A stretch of DNA of 64,000 nt from Nocardioides panacisoli (GCF_019448235.1 NZ_CP080409.1:1116001-1180000), one strand, 5' to 3'; shown: positions 11,326 through 30,509, numbered from the stretch's first letter. Translations and numbers: made by a program. The notes: generated by a model from the sequence alone, not told the origin.

Positions 11326-12290
11326 GTGCGGCCCTCCTCTCGTCGTCGTGCAGCCGAGCCACGCCAGCCGGCCACGGACAGGTCGAACTTCGCCACGAGC
11401 TTGTCGGTGAACGGTGCCTCGTGCAGCCGCACCAGGCGCACGGGCGTCGTGCCCCGTCGTACCTCGATCCGGGCGCCCGGCGGCAGGTCCACGCTGCGAC
11501 GGCCATCGCACCAGAGCACACCGACACCCTCGGAGCCGGCGATCACCTCGATGGCGACCAAGGACCCGGGGTCGACCACCATCGGGCGGGCGAAGAGGGC
11601 GTGGGCACTCAGCGGGACCACGCACATCGCGTCGACCTGGGGCCAGACGACGGGACCACCGGCGCTGAAGTTGTACGCCGTGGAGCCGGTCGGCGTCGCG
11701 CACACGACCCCGTCACACCCCCAGCGCGAGAGCGGACGGTCGTCGATCTCGAGGACGACCTCCAGCATGCGTTCCCGGGCGGCCTTCTCCACGCTGGCCT
11801 CGTTGACCGCGAAGGTCTGGTAGACGAGCTCCCCGTCGCGGTAGGCGTGGACGTCGAGGGTCAGGCGCTCCTCGGTGGTGTAGCGCTTGTCGACGATCGC
11901 CTCGATCGTCGCCGCGGTGTCCTCGTACTCCGCCTCCGCGAGGAAGCCGACGTGGCCTAGGTTCACCCCCAGCACCGGCGTCCGGCTCTCGTGGGTCAGC
12001 TCGGCTGCGCGCAGGATGCTGCCGTCGCCGCCGAGGACCACCGTCAGCTCGCAGCCGTGGCTCGCGTCCGTCTCGGACTCGGTGAGCTCGATGCGCGGCT
12101 CGAACGCGGCCGGGTCGATCTCGAGCGCCGCCGCCTCGTCGGCGAGCAGCCGCACCACCAGCCCGTGGCCCGCGAGCGCCTCCACGAACGTGCGTGCCAC
12201 GTCCCGGGCGTCGGGCCGACCGATGTGGGCCAGCACCAGGACGTGCCGGAGGGCGGCGTCGTCGGGCGACTCCGCTGCTGCCTCGGTCAT
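11322..12290 (-). CDS. nadK: NAD kinase
   Basis: NAD kinase phosphorylates NAD to NADP in the cytoplasm. The GGDGS motif (VVLGGDGSILRAAE) and the NLGHVGFLAEAE segment are both conserved. The C-terminal region TPTGSTAYNFSAGGPVVWP matches the NAD-binding glycine-rich part. At 322 residues it is of normal actinobacterial length, with a short basic tail (RRREEGRT). It overlaps tlyA and recN by 4 bases on either side, so the three genes are probably coupled. Confidence 0.96.
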   Translation of the reverse strand: MTEAAAESPDDAALRHVLVLAHIGRPDARDVARTFVEALAGHGLVVRLLADEAAALEIDPAAFEPRIELTESETDASHGCELTVVLGGDGSILRAAELTHESRTPVLGVNLGHVGFLAEAEYEDTAATIEAIVDKRYTTEERLTLDVHAYRDGELVYQTFAVNEASVEKAARERMLEVVLEIDDRPLSRWGCDGVVCATPTGSTAYNFSAGGPVVWPQVDAMCVVPLSAHALFARPMVVDPGSLVAIEVIAGSEGVGVLWCDGRRSVDLPPGARIEVRRGTTPVRLVRLHEAPFTDKLVAKFDLSVAGWRGSAARRREEGRT

Positions 12291-13120
12291 GGCGTCACCT
12301 TCTCATCCTCGTCCGTCACTCCTCGGCGCACCACGGCGGCGACCTCGTCCTCGCCCATCGTGGCGGGCGCACGACGCAGCCAGACGAAGAACTCCACGTT
12401 GCCCGACGGTCCCGGCAGGGGGCTCGGGGCCACCGCCTGCACGCCCCAGCCGTGTGCGGCCGCTGCCGCGACCACGGTGTGCACCGACTCGACCCACAAC
12501 GCGGGCTCGCGCACCACGCCGCCCTTGCCGACACGGTCCTTGCCGACCTCGAACTGGGGCTTGACCATCAACGCGAGGTCGCCGTCCGGTGCGGTGACAC
12601 CGAGCAGCGCCTCCAGGACCAGGGTCAAGGAGATGAAGGAGAGGTCGCCGACCACCAGGTCGACCGGTCCGCCGAGCAGGTCGGCGTCGATGGCGCGGAT
12701 GTTCTGCCGGTCGTGCACCCGTACTCGCTCGTCTGACCGCAGCGACCAGTGGAGCTGGCCGTAGCCGACGTCGACGGCCACGACCTCCCTCGCCCCGGCG
12801 CGAAGCAGCACGTCGGTGAACCCGCCGGTCGACGCGCCGGCGTCGAGGCAGCGTCGGCCCTCGACGCGCAGTCCCGCGGGCCCGAACGATGCGAGGGCAC
12901 CGAGGAGCTTGTGCGCGCCTCGGGAGACGTAGTCGGGCCCGCTCTCGGCGTCGAGGATCACGATCGGGACGTCGGTGGTGACCTGTGTGGCCGCCTTGGT
13001 CGCGATCGTTCCCGAGGCACGTACGCGACCGTCGGCGATCAGCCGCGCTGCCCGCTCGCGCGAGTCGGCCAGACCACGGCGTACGAGCTCACGGTCGAGC
13101 CGCAACCGGCGAGGCGGCAC
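12287..13120 (-). CDS. tlyA: TlyA family rRNA 2'-O-methyltransferase
   Basis: TlyA methylates riboses in 16S and 23S rRNA; its loss gives capreomycin resistance in mycobacteria. The 277-residue protein has an N-terminal S4 RNA-binding domain (RLDRELVRRGLADSRERAARLIADGRV) and an FtsJ-like Rossmann domain with the SAM motif DAGASTGGFTDVLLRAGA near residue 93. The later motifs VGDLSFISLTLVLEALL and LMVKPQFEVGK carry the expected catalytic Asp and Lys. Older annotations call this family hemolysin. It is coupled to nadK. Confidence 0.95.
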   Translation of the reverse strand: MPPRRLRLDRELVRRGLADSRERAARLIADGRVRASGTIATKAATQVTTDVPIVILDAESGPDYVSRGAHKLLGALASFGPAGLRVEGRRCLDAGASTGGFTDVLLRAGAREVVAVDVGYGQLHWSLRSDERVRVHDRQNIRAIDADLLGGPVDLVVGDLSFISLTLVLEALLGVTAPDGDLALMVKPQFEVGKDRVGKGGVVREPALWVESVHTVVAAAAAHGWGVQAVAPSPLPGPSGNVEFFVWLRRAPATMGEDEVAAVVRRGVTDEDEKVTP

Positions 13121-13122
13121 GG

Positions 13123-13335
13123 TCAGGCGGGGGAATCGGGCTGGTCGAGCTCGGCCGGCGGGTCGTCGAGCGGGCGCCGCAGCTCACGCTGCGCGGCTTC
13201 GAACGTCGCCGGGTGCTCGGCCACCGGGCGGTCTGCCAGGGCCGCCACGTCGGCCAGGACCGCATCCAGCGACGCGATGCCCGTGGTGGGCGGTGCCGTC
13301 GCGGCAGGCGTGGCGAAGGCAGCCTCGTCAGTCAT
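13123..13335 (-). CDS. Small acidic hypothetical protein
   Basis: The 70-residue product has an Ala/Thr/Pro-rich start, then a predicted helix (GIASLDAVLADVAALADRP) and a second helix (FEAAQRELRRPLDD). It ends two bases before the tlyA start and lies 9 bases after the stop of the HAD gene, so it is very likely translated with them. I recognise no domain. Small proteins of this size between a HAD phosphatase and tlyA appear in other actinobacteria as I recall; I cannot verify that here. Confidence 0.7.
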   Translation of the reverse strand: MTDEAAFATPAATAPPTTGIASLDAVLADVAALADRPVAEHPATFEAAQRELRRPLDDPPAELDQPDSPA

Positions 13336-13344
13336 GTCCGCAGG

Positions 13345-14358
13345 CTACCCCGCGCGGGACGTGGCGCTCGGCACCGCCAGGTCGCGGATGTCGGGCGGTG
13401 CGCCGTGGCGGTCGCGGTGGTCCCATGCGGTGGCGGCCGCGACGCGCCACCAGTCCGCCGTGGTGCCCTCCCCCGCCACGCGGAGTACGCCGTCACGCAC
13501 CCGTCCCTGCCATCCGGCGAGGTCGTACCCGTCCCCTGTCGGCTCCGGTGCGACGTGGCGCTCCAGCAACCCGGCGAGGTCGGGCGCGAGGTGGTGTGGT
13601 CGCTGCTCCGGGGCGGCTGCGACGAGCTCGGCGAGCCCGGTGACGCCGGTCAGGACCAGGAGCGAGTCGATCCCGACCCGGTGGGCACCCTCGATGTCGG
13701 TGTCGAGCCGGTCCCCGATCATCAGGGGGCGCTCAGCGCTCGTACGCCGGATCGTCTCCTGCAGCAGCGGTGGCGCCGGCTTGCCGGCGACGGTCGGGGC
13801 GATGCCGGCGAAACGGCTCACGGCGTCGACGAGGACACCGTGGCCCGGGGCCACCCCGAACGCCGTCGGGATCGTGTGGTCGGTGTTGCTCGCGACCCAG
13901 GGCAGGCCGTCACGCACCCGCACCGCGACGTGCATGATGTCGCGCCACCGCACGTCCGGGCCGTAGCCGGTCGCCACCGCGGCCGCGTCGTCGTCGACGC
14001 CCACGGGCTCGAGGCCGGCCTCGGCCAGGGCTGCCACGAGGCCCTCCCCGCCGAGAGCGACCACGCGCGCGGAGGCACCCACGCGCTCGCGCAGCACCCG
14101 CGCGGCGGCCTGCGCGGAGGTGACGACGTCCGCCGGGCCGGCATCGACGCCGAGCTCGGTGAGGTGGCGTGCCACGCGCTCGGGGGGTCGTGAGGCGTTG
14201 TTGGTGACGTAGGACAACCGCATCCCGTGGCCGGCAGCGTCGGCGAGGTGGGCGGGCGCACCGGGCACGGCCTCACCGCCCACGTAGACGACGCCGTCGA
14301 GGTCGAGGAGGGCGACGTCGTAGCGCTCCGCCAGCGGGCCGTCGGTGGTGGTGAACAC
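13345..14358 (-). CDS. HAD superfamily IIA phosphatase (NagD/PGP-like)
   Basis: This is a 337-residue hydrolase of the HAD-IIA class, which includes NagD and phosphoglycolate phosphatase. Motif I is DLDGVVYVGG near residue 19, with the nucleophilic Asp and acid Asp. Motif II lies in LSYVTNNASRPPERVA. Motifs III-IV appear as GKPAPPLLQ and MIGDRLDTDIEGA. A tail of about 70 residues after the HAD domain is not explained. I choose the GTG at 14358; the longer frame has no ribosome site. It is divergent from the DUF1015 gene with about 40 bases between starts. The substrate is unknown. Confidence 0.9.
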   Translation of the reverse strand: MFTTTDGPLAERYDVALLDLDGVVYVGGEAVPGAPAHLADAAGHGMRLSYVTNNASRPPERVARHLTELGVDAGPADVVTSAQAAARVLRERVGASARVVALGGEGLVAALAEAGLEPVGVDDDAAAVATGYGPDVRWRDIMHVAVRVRDGLPWVASNTDHTIPTAFGVAPGHGVLVDAVSRFAGIAPTVAGKPAPPLLQETIRRTSAERPLMIGDRLDTDIEGAHRVGIDSLLVLTGVTGLAELVAAAPEQRPHHLAPDLAGLLERHVAPEPTGDGYDLAGWQGRVRDGVLRVAGEGTTADWWRVAAATAWDHRDRHGAPPDIRDLAVPSATSRAG

Positions 14359-14399
14359 GGCACCACTGTGCCAGTCCCGACCTTCGTCTCGTCCGTAGC

Positions 14400-15548
14400 A
14401 TGGGACCAATGGATCCGCATGCCGTCGTCACGCCGCCCCACGTTGCGGGTCCCCTCCGACTCGCACCGTTCGCGGCGATGCGGCTGCGCCCCCAACGTGT
14501 GGGCGACCCCTCCACCGGCCGCGCGTTCGCACGCCCTTACCGCGGGGTCGCGGCCCGCCTAGCGCGGTGGCAGGAGCGGGGTCGGTTGCACCGCGACGAC
14601 ACCGCAGCGCTCTACCTCCACGAGTACTCCGCGAACGGCATCACCGTGCGTGGCCTGGTCGGCGCGCTGGACGTCTCCCATCGCGCCACCCGTGCGGCCG
14701 ATCGTGCCGTCCTCCCCCACGAGGGCATCCATCCCGCGCAGGCCGATGACCTGGCCGACCGCATGGAGGACATGCGGATCAACCCGGCGCCGATCCTGCT
14801 CGTCCACCGCGACACCGACCGGGGTCGTGCGATCCGGTCGGAGGTCGTCGACCTGGCACCGGACCACGAGTTCACCGATCGCTCGCGGCAGCACCACCGG
14901 ATCTGGGCCGTCACCGACCCGGACCTCGTCGCGGAGCTCAACACCGAGATCGCGTCGTCCCGGGCACTCATCGCCGACGGCCACCACCGCTACGCGGCGT
15001 ACCTGCGCCTGCAGCGCCGCCACCCCGGCACCGGCTTCGACACCGGGCTCGCGATGCTGGTGGACCAGGTCGAGACGCCGCTGTTCCTGGGAGCGGTCCA
15101 CCGATCCTTCGCCGGCACCGCCCTGGACGACCTCCGTGACGCGGCCGCGGCGTTGGGCCTGCCCTACGGCGAGCACCCCCGCACGGGCGCGCTCGCTGCG
15201 CTCGACTCGCGTCACGTCGTCGCCACCGACGGCGACCGATGGGCCAGCGTCGCTCTCCCCGTCGAGGAGGACCAGGCCGCAGTGGAGATGCTCCACGCCG
15301 CGGTCGTACCGGCCCTCCCACACGGCCCGTCGGCGGTCAACTACCACCACACCGTGGACCACGCGCTCAAAGCGACCCGCGCGTCGGGAACGCTCGCCGT
15401 CCTGATGCCGGCACCGACCGTCGAGCTCGTCCACCGGATCGCGGCGGACGACCGGCTGCTCCCCGAGAAGGCCACATCGTTCCAGCCCAAGCCGAGCCTC
15501 GGCGTCCTCATCCGCCCGATCCCCGACGCACCACGCGGCAGCGCCTGA
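14400..15548 (+). CDS. DUF1015 family protein
   Basis: The 382-residue product matches the DUF1015 pattern as I know it: an N-terminal segment ending in ALYLHEYSANG, the middle IADGHHRYAAYLRLQ (a His-rich motif), and a C-terminal VNYHHTVDHALKATR. The family is sometimes placed beside SerB-type phosphatases and has no firm function. Here it is divergent from a HAD phosphatase, which repeats that association. The start is ATG 14400 or ATG 14409; a TAGCAT element at 14395 could serve as a -10 for a nearly leaderless mRNA. The 3' end overlaps the convergent SSB-like gene by 41 bases. Confidence 0.88.
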   Translation: MGPMDPHAVVTPPHVAGPLRLAPFAAMRLRPQRVGDPSTGRAFARPYRGVAARLARWQERGRLHRDDTAALYLHEYSANGITVRGLVGALDVSHRATRAADRAVLPHEGIHPAQADDLADRMEDMRINPAPILLVHRDTDRGRAIRSEVVDLAPDHEFTDRSRQHHRIWAVTDPDLVAELNTEIASSRALIADGHHRYAAYLRLQRRHPGTGFDTGLAMLVDQVETPLFLGAVHRSFAGTALDDLRDAAAALGLPYGEHPRTGALAALDSRHVVATDGDRWASVALPVEEDQAAVEMLHAAVVPALPHGPSAVNYHHTVDHALKATRASGTLAVLMPAPTVELVHRIAADDRLLPEKATSFQPKPSLGVLIRPIPDAPRGSA

Positions 15549-15873
15549 TCTCCACCTCCACCCGGGCGGCCGTGCGGCCCCCGGAGCGAAAGAACCGTCG
15601 GCGCAGCGCGCCCTCCACCAACACGGTGTCACCGGCACACCACCCCGACACCGAGCGTCGTGTCCGCGGGGACCACGCAGCACAGTCCACGACATCGACG
15701 CTCTGGCCGCGACGGCCGTCCTCCCGGACCCGCACCTCGTCGCGTGAGACCACCAGGCGCGCCACCGCGACCAGGTCGCCGCTGGGCAGCTCACGTTCCA
15801 CACACTCGCCGGACACCTGACCGACCAGGCGTACGGCGTTCTCGTTCATCGGGCTCGAACCCTCGTTCGACAT
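15508..15873 (-). CDS. Single-stranded DNA-binding protein paralogue (OB fold)
   Basis: The 121-residue protein looks like an SSB OB fold: NAVRLVGQVSGECVERELPSG, then VARLVVSRDE, VVDCAAW and VLVEGALRRRFFRSGGRTA. It lacks the acidic C-terminal tail that recruits repair proteins to housekeeping SSB. It is therefore probably an accessory SSB-like protein, not the main Ssb. The ATG at 15873 is favoured by GAGGAGG eight bases upstream; an ATG at 15849 is also possible. The gene stands alone just after the rrn terminator and converges on the DUF1015 gene. Confidence 0.8.
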   Translation of the reverse strand: MSNEGSSPMNENAVRLVGQVSGECVERELPSGDLVAVARLVVSRDEVRVREDGRRGQSVDVVDCAAWSPRTRRSVSGWCAGDTVLVEGALRRRFFRSGGRTAARVEVEIRRCRVVRRGSGG

Positions 15874-16000
15874 TCGGGTACCTCCTCAGTTCGGAAGACC
15901 CAGCCTCGCGACCACCGGCGACAACGAGCCGTGCCGCGGACCGCATCCTGTGGAGAGGGCACCGAGCGGTCACGCCTGTGGAGCGGAAACGGCGCACCAC

Positions 16001-16047
16001 GAGAAAAAGCACGATGGGCCACCAGCACGAATGCTGGTGGCCCATCG
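16001..16047 (-). terminator. Intrinsic terminator of the rrn operon
   Basis: On the minus strand a perfect 16-bp stem (arms 16032-16047 and 16012-16027) encloses a four-base TTCG loop and is followed within a few bases by TTTTT (16004-16008). The UUCG tetraloop adds stability. It lies 11 bases beyond the 5S gene. This is the clearest factor-independent terminator in the window. Confidence 0.93.
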
Positions 16048-16057
16048 CCAATGTTTG

Positions 16058-16175
16058 TCCGGCGGCGTCCTACTCTCCCACAACCGTGGGGTTGCAGTAC
16101 CATCGGCGCTGGCAGGCTTAACTTCCGGGTTCGGTATGGGGTCCGGGTGTTTCCCTGTCGCTGTGGCCGCCGTAA
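16058..16175 (-). rRNA. rrf: 5S ribosomal RNA
   Basis: The reverse complement reads GTTACGGCGGCCACAGCGAC at the 5' end, continues through the conserved CCGAACCCGGAAGTTAAGC core, and ends GAGAGTAGGACGCCGCCGGA. Both ends pair to form helix I. Length is about 118 bases. It is the last gene of a single 16S-23S-5S operon. Confidence 0.95.
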
Positions 16176-16363
16176 CTCTTGTACCCCATCGTGTGTGGTG
16201 GGGTTGGATTGTGGACGCGTTCACACATGTGGCCCGGGTGTGTTCGGGGGTTGTGTGTGGTGTGGTGCGTGTGCAGTGGTGGTTCGTGTGCTGTGTACTT
16301 TCCCCGGCTTTCACAGACCGTGAACCGTTGGGTGGTTGTTGGTTGTGTTGGGGGTTTGTGTGG
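16176..16363 (-). other. 23S-5S spacer, about 190 bases
   Basis: No gene or tRNA is visible. On the plus strand the spacer is strikingly G/T-rich, with runs such as GGTTGTTGGTTGTGTTGGGG. The part next to 23S pairs with the A/C-rich 5' flank of 23S to make the precursor stalk. A small inverted element (TCACAGACCGTGAA) lies near 16310. Confidence 0.8.
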
Positions 16364-21384
<5,021 letters not shown>

Positions 21385-21597
21385 AAAACTACAGAAACCT
21401 CAAACCCAGCAAACAAACAAACCCTAGACGTAAATCGCCAGAATTCATTGACTTGCCGAATCACACCAACCACCCCAAACAGGGCAGCCAGCGCAAAACA
21501 AACACACAAACAACAAATCACTATTGCATGACACACTGTTGAGTTCTCAAACATCACACGCTCCCGCTTCGACCTCTCGGTCTCCCGCGGGGCAACC
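21385..21597 (-). promoter_or_regulatory. rrn leader with antitermination/processing element
   Basis: This leader precedes 16S. The segment 21536-21553 reads TGTTTGAGAACTCAACAG on the minus strand, an imperfect palindrome found ahead of 16S in many actinobacteria and linked to antitermination or processing. The remaining sequence is relatively AT-rich for the genome and contains no open frame worth calling. Confidence 0.75.
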
Positions 21598-21603
21598 TGT
21601 GAA

Positions 21604-21632
21604 ACCTTACCGATCCCGCCCGGGCACGTCAA
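21604..21632 (-). promoter_or_regulatory. Probable main rrn promoter
   Basis: On the minus strand TTGACG (21632-21627) is followed, after exactly 17 bases, by TAAGGT (21609-21604). Both hexamers are close to the vegetative sigma consensus and the spacing is ideal. It lies about 220 bases upstream of 16S. A weaker second candidate sits upstream: TTGCGT at 21775-21770 and an extended TGCTAATGT near 21745, with a 19-base spacer. Confidence 0.75.
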
Positions 21633-21784
21633 CTCGGGGCGAACCTCGAGGTGGCGGACCCTGATGGGCCGGTGGCCGCTGCGTTGAACCCTCCGGAACC
21701 CGCCCGGAACCGGGCGGTGAGGGCCGCTCGCTGCGACATGTAGAACATTAGCACCATGCCTCCCCGGGGACGCAAACCGGGGGG

Positions 21785-24271
<2,487 letters not shown>

Positions 24272-24284
24272 GCCGGGGCGTCCA

Positions 24285-26265
<1,981 letters not shown>

Positions 26266-26269
<4 letters not shown>

Positions 26270-27198
26270 GGCCGGCTCCCACGCCGTTCGTGCAGCCACG
26301 CCATGACGGCCTTCTGCACGTGGCGACGGTTCTCCGCCTCGTCCCAGACCAGGCTCCGCGGACCGTCGAGGACCTCGGCGGAGATCTCGGTGCCCCGGTA
26401 GGCGGGCAGGCAGTGCAGGACGACCGCGTCGTGGCGGGCGTTGGCGAGCAGCTCCTCGGTCACGGCGTACGGCCCGAAGGTCTCGAGACGCTGCGCGGCC
26501 TCGGCCTCCTTGCCCATCGAGATCCAGGTGTCGGTGACGACGACGTCGGCGCCGATCACCGCCTCGATCGGGTCGGGCACGCTGCGTCCGGTCCCGCCGG
26601 TGCCGCGGCCGATCTCGTAGGCGCGGTCGAACATCGACTCGGCCGGCCGGTAGCCCTCGGGCGCGCTGATGCGGACGTGCATGCCGGCCATCGCACCCGC
26701 CACCAGCCAGGAGTTGCCCATGTTGCAGGCCCCGTCGCCGAGGAAGGCGACCGTCAGGCCGGCGAGGGTCGCCTTGTGCTCACGGATCGTCAGCAGGTCG
26801 GCGAGCAGCTGGCAGGGGTGGAAGTCGTCGGTGAGCGCGTTGACCACCGGGACGCCGGCGTACGCCGCCATCTCGGCCAGCCGTGCCTGCTCGTAGGTGC
26901 GCCACACGATCTGGCTGGCCTGCCGGCCCAGCACCCGTGCGACATCGGCCACCGACTCGCGCTCACCGATGCCGGCGAGCGTCCCGTCGACCAGCATCGG
27001 GTGGCCGCCGAGCTCGGCGATGCCCGCGGCGAAGGACGCCTGGGTCCGCAGGGTCGGCTTGTCGAAGATCATCGCGACCGTCTGCGGGCCCGAGAGCGGG
27101 ACGTGGTCGTGGGGGGCGGCCTTCATCCGGGCGGCGAGGGCCAGGACCTCGGCCTGCTCCTCGGGCGACAGGTCGTCGTCGCGGAGAAAATGTCTCAT
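26266..27198 (-). CDS. argF: Ornithine carbamoyltransferase
   Basis: ArgF makes citrulline from ornithine and carbamoyl phosphate. The 310-residue protein starts [21 protein letters not shown], as in mycobacterial ArgF. The HPCQ motif ([12 protein letters not shown]), the HCLP motif ([11 protein letters not shown]) and the ornithine loop DTWISMG are present. The carbamoyl-phosphate site, usually STRTR, reads TLRTQ here ([11 protein letters not shown]). The central Arg and Thr are kept, so activity is likely. The ATG at 27198 overlaps the argD stop. Confidence 0.93.
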
Positions 27199-28412
27199 CG
27201 AGCCACTCCTGCGGTGTCGAGGATGCCGGGCCAGGCATCGAGGAAGGCGGTGACGTCGGCCTCGGTGAGCACCAGCGGCGGTGCGAGCCGCAGCCGGTGC
27301 GGGGCGGGCGCGTTCACGAGGAAGCCGGCACCCTGCGCCGCGGCGACCACGTCCGGCGCCTGTGGCCCGACGAGGTCGAGGCCGATCAGGAGTCCGGCGC
27401 CGCGGACCTCGCCGACGCGCGGGTCGGCGGCCAGCCCCTCCCGCAGGCGTTCGCCCATGCGGGCGGCATGGGGCAGCAGCGCCTCCTCCTCCAGCACCTC
27501 CAGGACCGCGAGGCCCGCGGCCGCGGCCGGTGGATTTCCGCCGAAGGTGGTGCCGTGGTTGCCGGGGTCGAACAGCTTGCCCGCTCCCCCGGTCGCCAGG
27601 CACACGCCGATGGGGAAACCACCACCGAGCCCCTTGGCCAGGGTCACCACGTCGGGGACCACCGGCCCTGCGACCAGGTCCGGGTGCTGGTGGGCGAACC
27701 AGGAGCCGGTCCGACCGACCCCCGTCTGGATCTCGTCCAGCCACAACAGGGCGCCGTGCTCGTGCGCGATGCGCTGCGCCTCGGGCAGGTAGTCGGCCGG
27801 CGGCACGATCACACCGGCCTCGCCCTGGATCGGCTCCAGCACGACCGCGGCGGTGTCGTCGTCGACGGCACCCGCGAGGGCGGCCGCGTCACCGAACGGC
27901 ACGAACTCGACCTCGCCCGGCAACGGCTCGAAGGGCTCGCGGTAGGCGGCCTTGGCCGTCACCGCGAGCGCGCCCATGGTGCGGCCGTGGAAGGCGCCCT
28001 CGGTCGCGACGATCTTCGTGCGACCGGTGCGCCGGGTCAGCTTGAAGGCGGCCTCGTTGGCCTCCCCGCCGGAGTTGGTGAAGAACGCGCGGGTCTCGAT
28101 CGGCCCGAGCCCGGGCGTGTGCGCAGCGAGGCCGGCGTTGAGCAGGGTGTTGAGCTGCTCGGCCAGCTCGATCTGCGGCGTACTCGCGAAGAAGTTGGAG
28201 ATGTGCCCCAGCGTCGCGAGCTGGTCGCTCACCGCCGCGACGAGCCGCGGGTGGGCGTGACCCAGGGCGTTGACGGCGATGCCACCGAGCAGGTCGACGT
28301 ACTCGCGTCCCTCGACGTCCCAGACGTGGGCGCCCTCGCCGCGGGCCAGCACCAGCTTGGGCGGACCGAAGGCGTTCATCAGGGATCCGGCGTAGCGGTC
28401 ACTCCACGTCAT
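27195..28412 (-). CDS. argD: Acetylornithine aminotransferase
   Basis: ArgD transfers an amino group to N-acetylglutamate semialdehyde using PLP. At 405 residues it is typical of class III aminotransferases. The PLP lysine lies in [15 protein letters not shown] near residue 255, and the preceding [16 protein letters not shown] holds the cofactor Asp. The N-terminal [24 protein letters not shown] is standard. It overlaps argB by 14 bases and argF by 4. Confidence 0.96.
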   Translation of the reverse strand: MTWSDRYAGSLMNAFGPPKLVLARGEGAHVWDVEGREYVDLLGGIAVNALGHAHPRLVAAVSDQLATLGHISNFFASTPQIELAEQLNTLLNAGLAAHTPGLGPIETRAFFTNSGGEANEAAFKLTRRTGRTKIVATEGAFHGRTMGALAVTAKAAYREPFEPLPGEVEFVPFGDAAALAGAVDDDTAAVVLEPIQGEAGVIVPPADYLPEAQRIAHEHGALLWLDEIQTGVGRTGSWFAHQHPDLVAGPVVPDVVTLAKGLGGGFPIGVCLATGGAGKLFDPGNHGTTFGGNPPAAAAGLAVLEVLEEEALLPHAARMGERLREGLAADPRVGEVRGAGLLIGLDLVGPQAPDVVAAAQGAGFLVNAPAPHRLRLAPPLVLTEADVTAFLDAWPGILDTAGVAR

Positions 28413-29361
28413 CGCGCACCTCCGCGAACGCCCGCGTCTTGCGGGTCTTGGTCACGGCACCCGGCACGACCTGGGTGCCGACGCCCTCGTCGGTGAACAG
28501 CTCCAGGATGACGGCGTGCTCCTCACGGCCGTCGACGACCGTCGCGCGGCTCACGCCCCCGCGGACGGCCTGGAGGCAGGCCCCCATCTTGGGGATCATC
28601 CCCGAGGCGAGGGTGGGGAGGATGTCCTCCAGCGCCTCCGGGCTGATCTCACCGATGACGTCCTGGGGGTCGGGCCACTGCAGGAAGAGCCCCTCGACGT
28701 CGGTGAGGACCAGCAGCTTGTGGGCGTCCAGGGCCACGGCCAGGGACGCGGCGGCGGCGTCGGCGTTGACGTTGTGCACCACGCCCCGCTCGTCGGGAGC
28801 GACGCTGGAGACGACCGGGATGCGGCCGGCGTCGATGATGTCGCGCACCGCCTCGGGGCTGACCCGGTCGACCTCGCCGACCAGGCCGAGGTCGACGTAC
28901 TCGCCGTCGACCACGGTGTTGGCGGCCTTGGCGGTGAAGAGGCCGGCATCCTCGCCGGACAGTCCCACCGCGAGGGGGCCGTGCTCGTTGATCAGCCCGA
29001 CCAGCTCGCGCTGCACCTGGCCGGTGAGCACCATCCGGACGACGTCCATCGCCTCGGGCGTGGTCACCCGCAGGCCGCCGCGGAACTCGGACTCGATGCC
29101 GAGCCGCTCCAGCATGGTGGAGATCTGCGGCCCGCCACCGTGGACGATGACCGGCTTGAACCCGGCGAAGCGCAGGAAGGCGATGTCCTCGGCGAAGGCC
29201 CGCTTCAGGGTGTCGTCGGTCATGGCGTTGCCGCCGTACTTCACCACCACGATCTTGTCGTGGTACTTCTTCAGCCACGGCAGGGCGCCGGCCAGGACGC
29301 GGGCCTTGGCCGGGTCGGGCTTGCCGGGTGCGGTCTCGGTGGGGGCGGTGTCGTCGGTCAT
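28399..29361 (-). CDS. argB: Acetylglutamate kinase
   Basis: ArgB phosphorylates N-acetylglutamate, usually the arginine-inhibited step. The 320-residue protein has [10 protein letters not shown] and [10 protein letters not shown], the phosphate-binding glycine loops, and the C-terminal [18 protein letters not shown]. An N-terminal helix before the core ([17 protein letters not shown]) is typical of arginine-sensitive hexameric kinases, so feedback inhibition is expected. The ATG at 29361 overlaps the argJ stop (ATGA). Confidence 0.96.
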   Translation of the reverse strand: MTDDTAPTETAPGKPDPAKARVLAGALPWLKKYHDKIVVVKYGGNAMTDDTLKRAFAEDIAFLRFAGFKPVIVHGGGPQISTMLERLGIESEFRGGLRVTTPEAMDVVRMVLTGQVQRELVGLINEHGPLAVGLSGEDAGLFTAKAANTVVDGEYVDLGLVGEVDRVSPEAVRDIIDAGRIPVVSSVAPDERGVVHNVNADAAAASLAVALDAHKLLVLTDVEGLFLQWPDPQDVIGEISPEALEDILPTLASGMIPKMGACLQAVRGGVSRATVVDGREEHAVILELFTDEGVGTQVVPGAVTKTRKTRAFAEVRDDVE

Positions 29362-30509
29362 GAGCTGTAGGCGCTGTTCTCGTGCACGTAGGCGTGGGTC
29401 AGGTCGTTGGTCCAGACGGTGGCCTGCTGGTCGCCCGCCTTCAGGTCGATGGTCACGGTGACCTGCCGCGGGGTCAGGTCGATGGTCGCGGGGTCCTCCC
29501 CGTTGCCGGAGTTGCGGCAGACCCACACGTCGTTGATGGCCACGTCGAGGTCGGCGGGGTCGAAGGCGGCCTGCGTGGTGCCGATGCTCGCCAGGACCCG
29601 GCCCCAGTTGGGGTCGTTGCCGAACACCGCGGCCTTGAACAGGTTGCTGCGGGCCACGCTGCGCCCGACCTCCACCGCGTCGTCCTCGGAGGCCGCGTTG
29701 CGGGTGGTGATCGCGATCTCGTGGTCGGCGCCCTCGGCATCCGCCAGCAGCTGCCGGGCCAGGTCGGTGCAGGCCTCGGTGAGGGCGGCGGTGAAGTCGG
29801 CGACGTCGGGGGTCACGCCACTGGCGCCGCTGGCCATCACGCTGACGGTGTCGTTGGTCGACATGCACCCGTCGGAGTCGAGGCGGTCGAAGCTGACCCG
29901 GGTGGCGGCGCGCAGTGCCCGGTCCAGGTCCGCTGCCGGCACCACCGCGTCGGTGGTGAGCACGACCAGCATGGTCGCCAGCTGCGGCGCGAGCATCCCG
30001 GCACCCTTGGCCATGCCGCCCACGGACCAGCCCTCGCGCTCCACGAGCACCTGCTTGGCGACGGTGTCGGTGGTCATGATCGCCCGGGACGCGTCGGCGC
30101 CGCCGTCACCGGAGAGCGCGGCGTACGCCGTGTCGACGCCGGCCAGCAGGGTGTCCCGGTCGTTGCGGAGGCCGATCAGGCCGGTGGAGCACACGACGAC
30201 GTCGAGCGCACCGATGTCGAGCACGTCGGCGACCCGCTCCGCGACCGCGTGCGTGGTCTGGAAGCCCTCGGCGCCGGTGTAGCAGTTCGCACCACCGGAG
30301 TTCAGCACGATCGCGCGGACGGTGCCGTCGCGCACGACCTGCTCGCTCCACAGCACGGGGTTGGCCTTGCACCGGTTGGCGGTGAAGACGCTCGCGGAGT
30401 CGTGGTGGGGGCCGTCGTTGACGACCAGGGCCAGGTCACGCGCGCCGGTGGACTTCAGGCCGATCGGCACGCCGGCGGCGCGGAAGCCACTCGGGTGGGT
30501 GATGCTCAT
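29358..30509 (-). CDS. argJ: Glutamate N-acetyltransferase/amino-acid acetyltransferase
   Basis: ArgJ recycles the acetyl group from acetylornithine to glutamate. The precursor cleaves itself before a Thr nucleophile, here in [16 protein letters not shown]. Other landmarks are [23 protein letters not shown] and [11 protein letters not shown]. The product has 383 residues. I choose the ATG at 30509; a longer frame upstream is coding in the ACT gene. Because ArgJ recycles acetyl groups, a separate argA-type enzyme is only needed to prime the cycle. Confidence 0.96.
   Translation of the reverse strand: MSITHPSGFRAAGVPIGLKSTGARDLALVVNDGPHHDSASVFTANRCKANPVLWSEQVVRDGTVRAIVLNSGGANCYTGAEGFQTTHAVAERVADVLDIGALDVVVCSTGLIGLRNDRDTLLAGVDTAYAALSGDGGADASRAIMTTDTVAKQVLVEREGWSVGGMAKGAGMLAPQLATMLVVLTTDAVVPAADLDRALRAATRVSFDRLDSDGCMSTNDTVSVMASGASGVTPDVADFTAALTEACTDLARQLLADAEGADHEIAITTRNAASEDDAVEVGRSVARSNLFKAAVFGNDPNWGRVLASIGTTQAAFDPADLDVAINDVWVCRNSGNGEDPATIDLTPRQVTVTIDLKAGDQQATVWTNDLTHAYVHENSAYSS

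Noticed and set aside
13345-14409. A longer start for the HAD gene at 14409
   Set aside because: It would overlap the divergent gene start and adds residues unlike the family, with no ribosome site.
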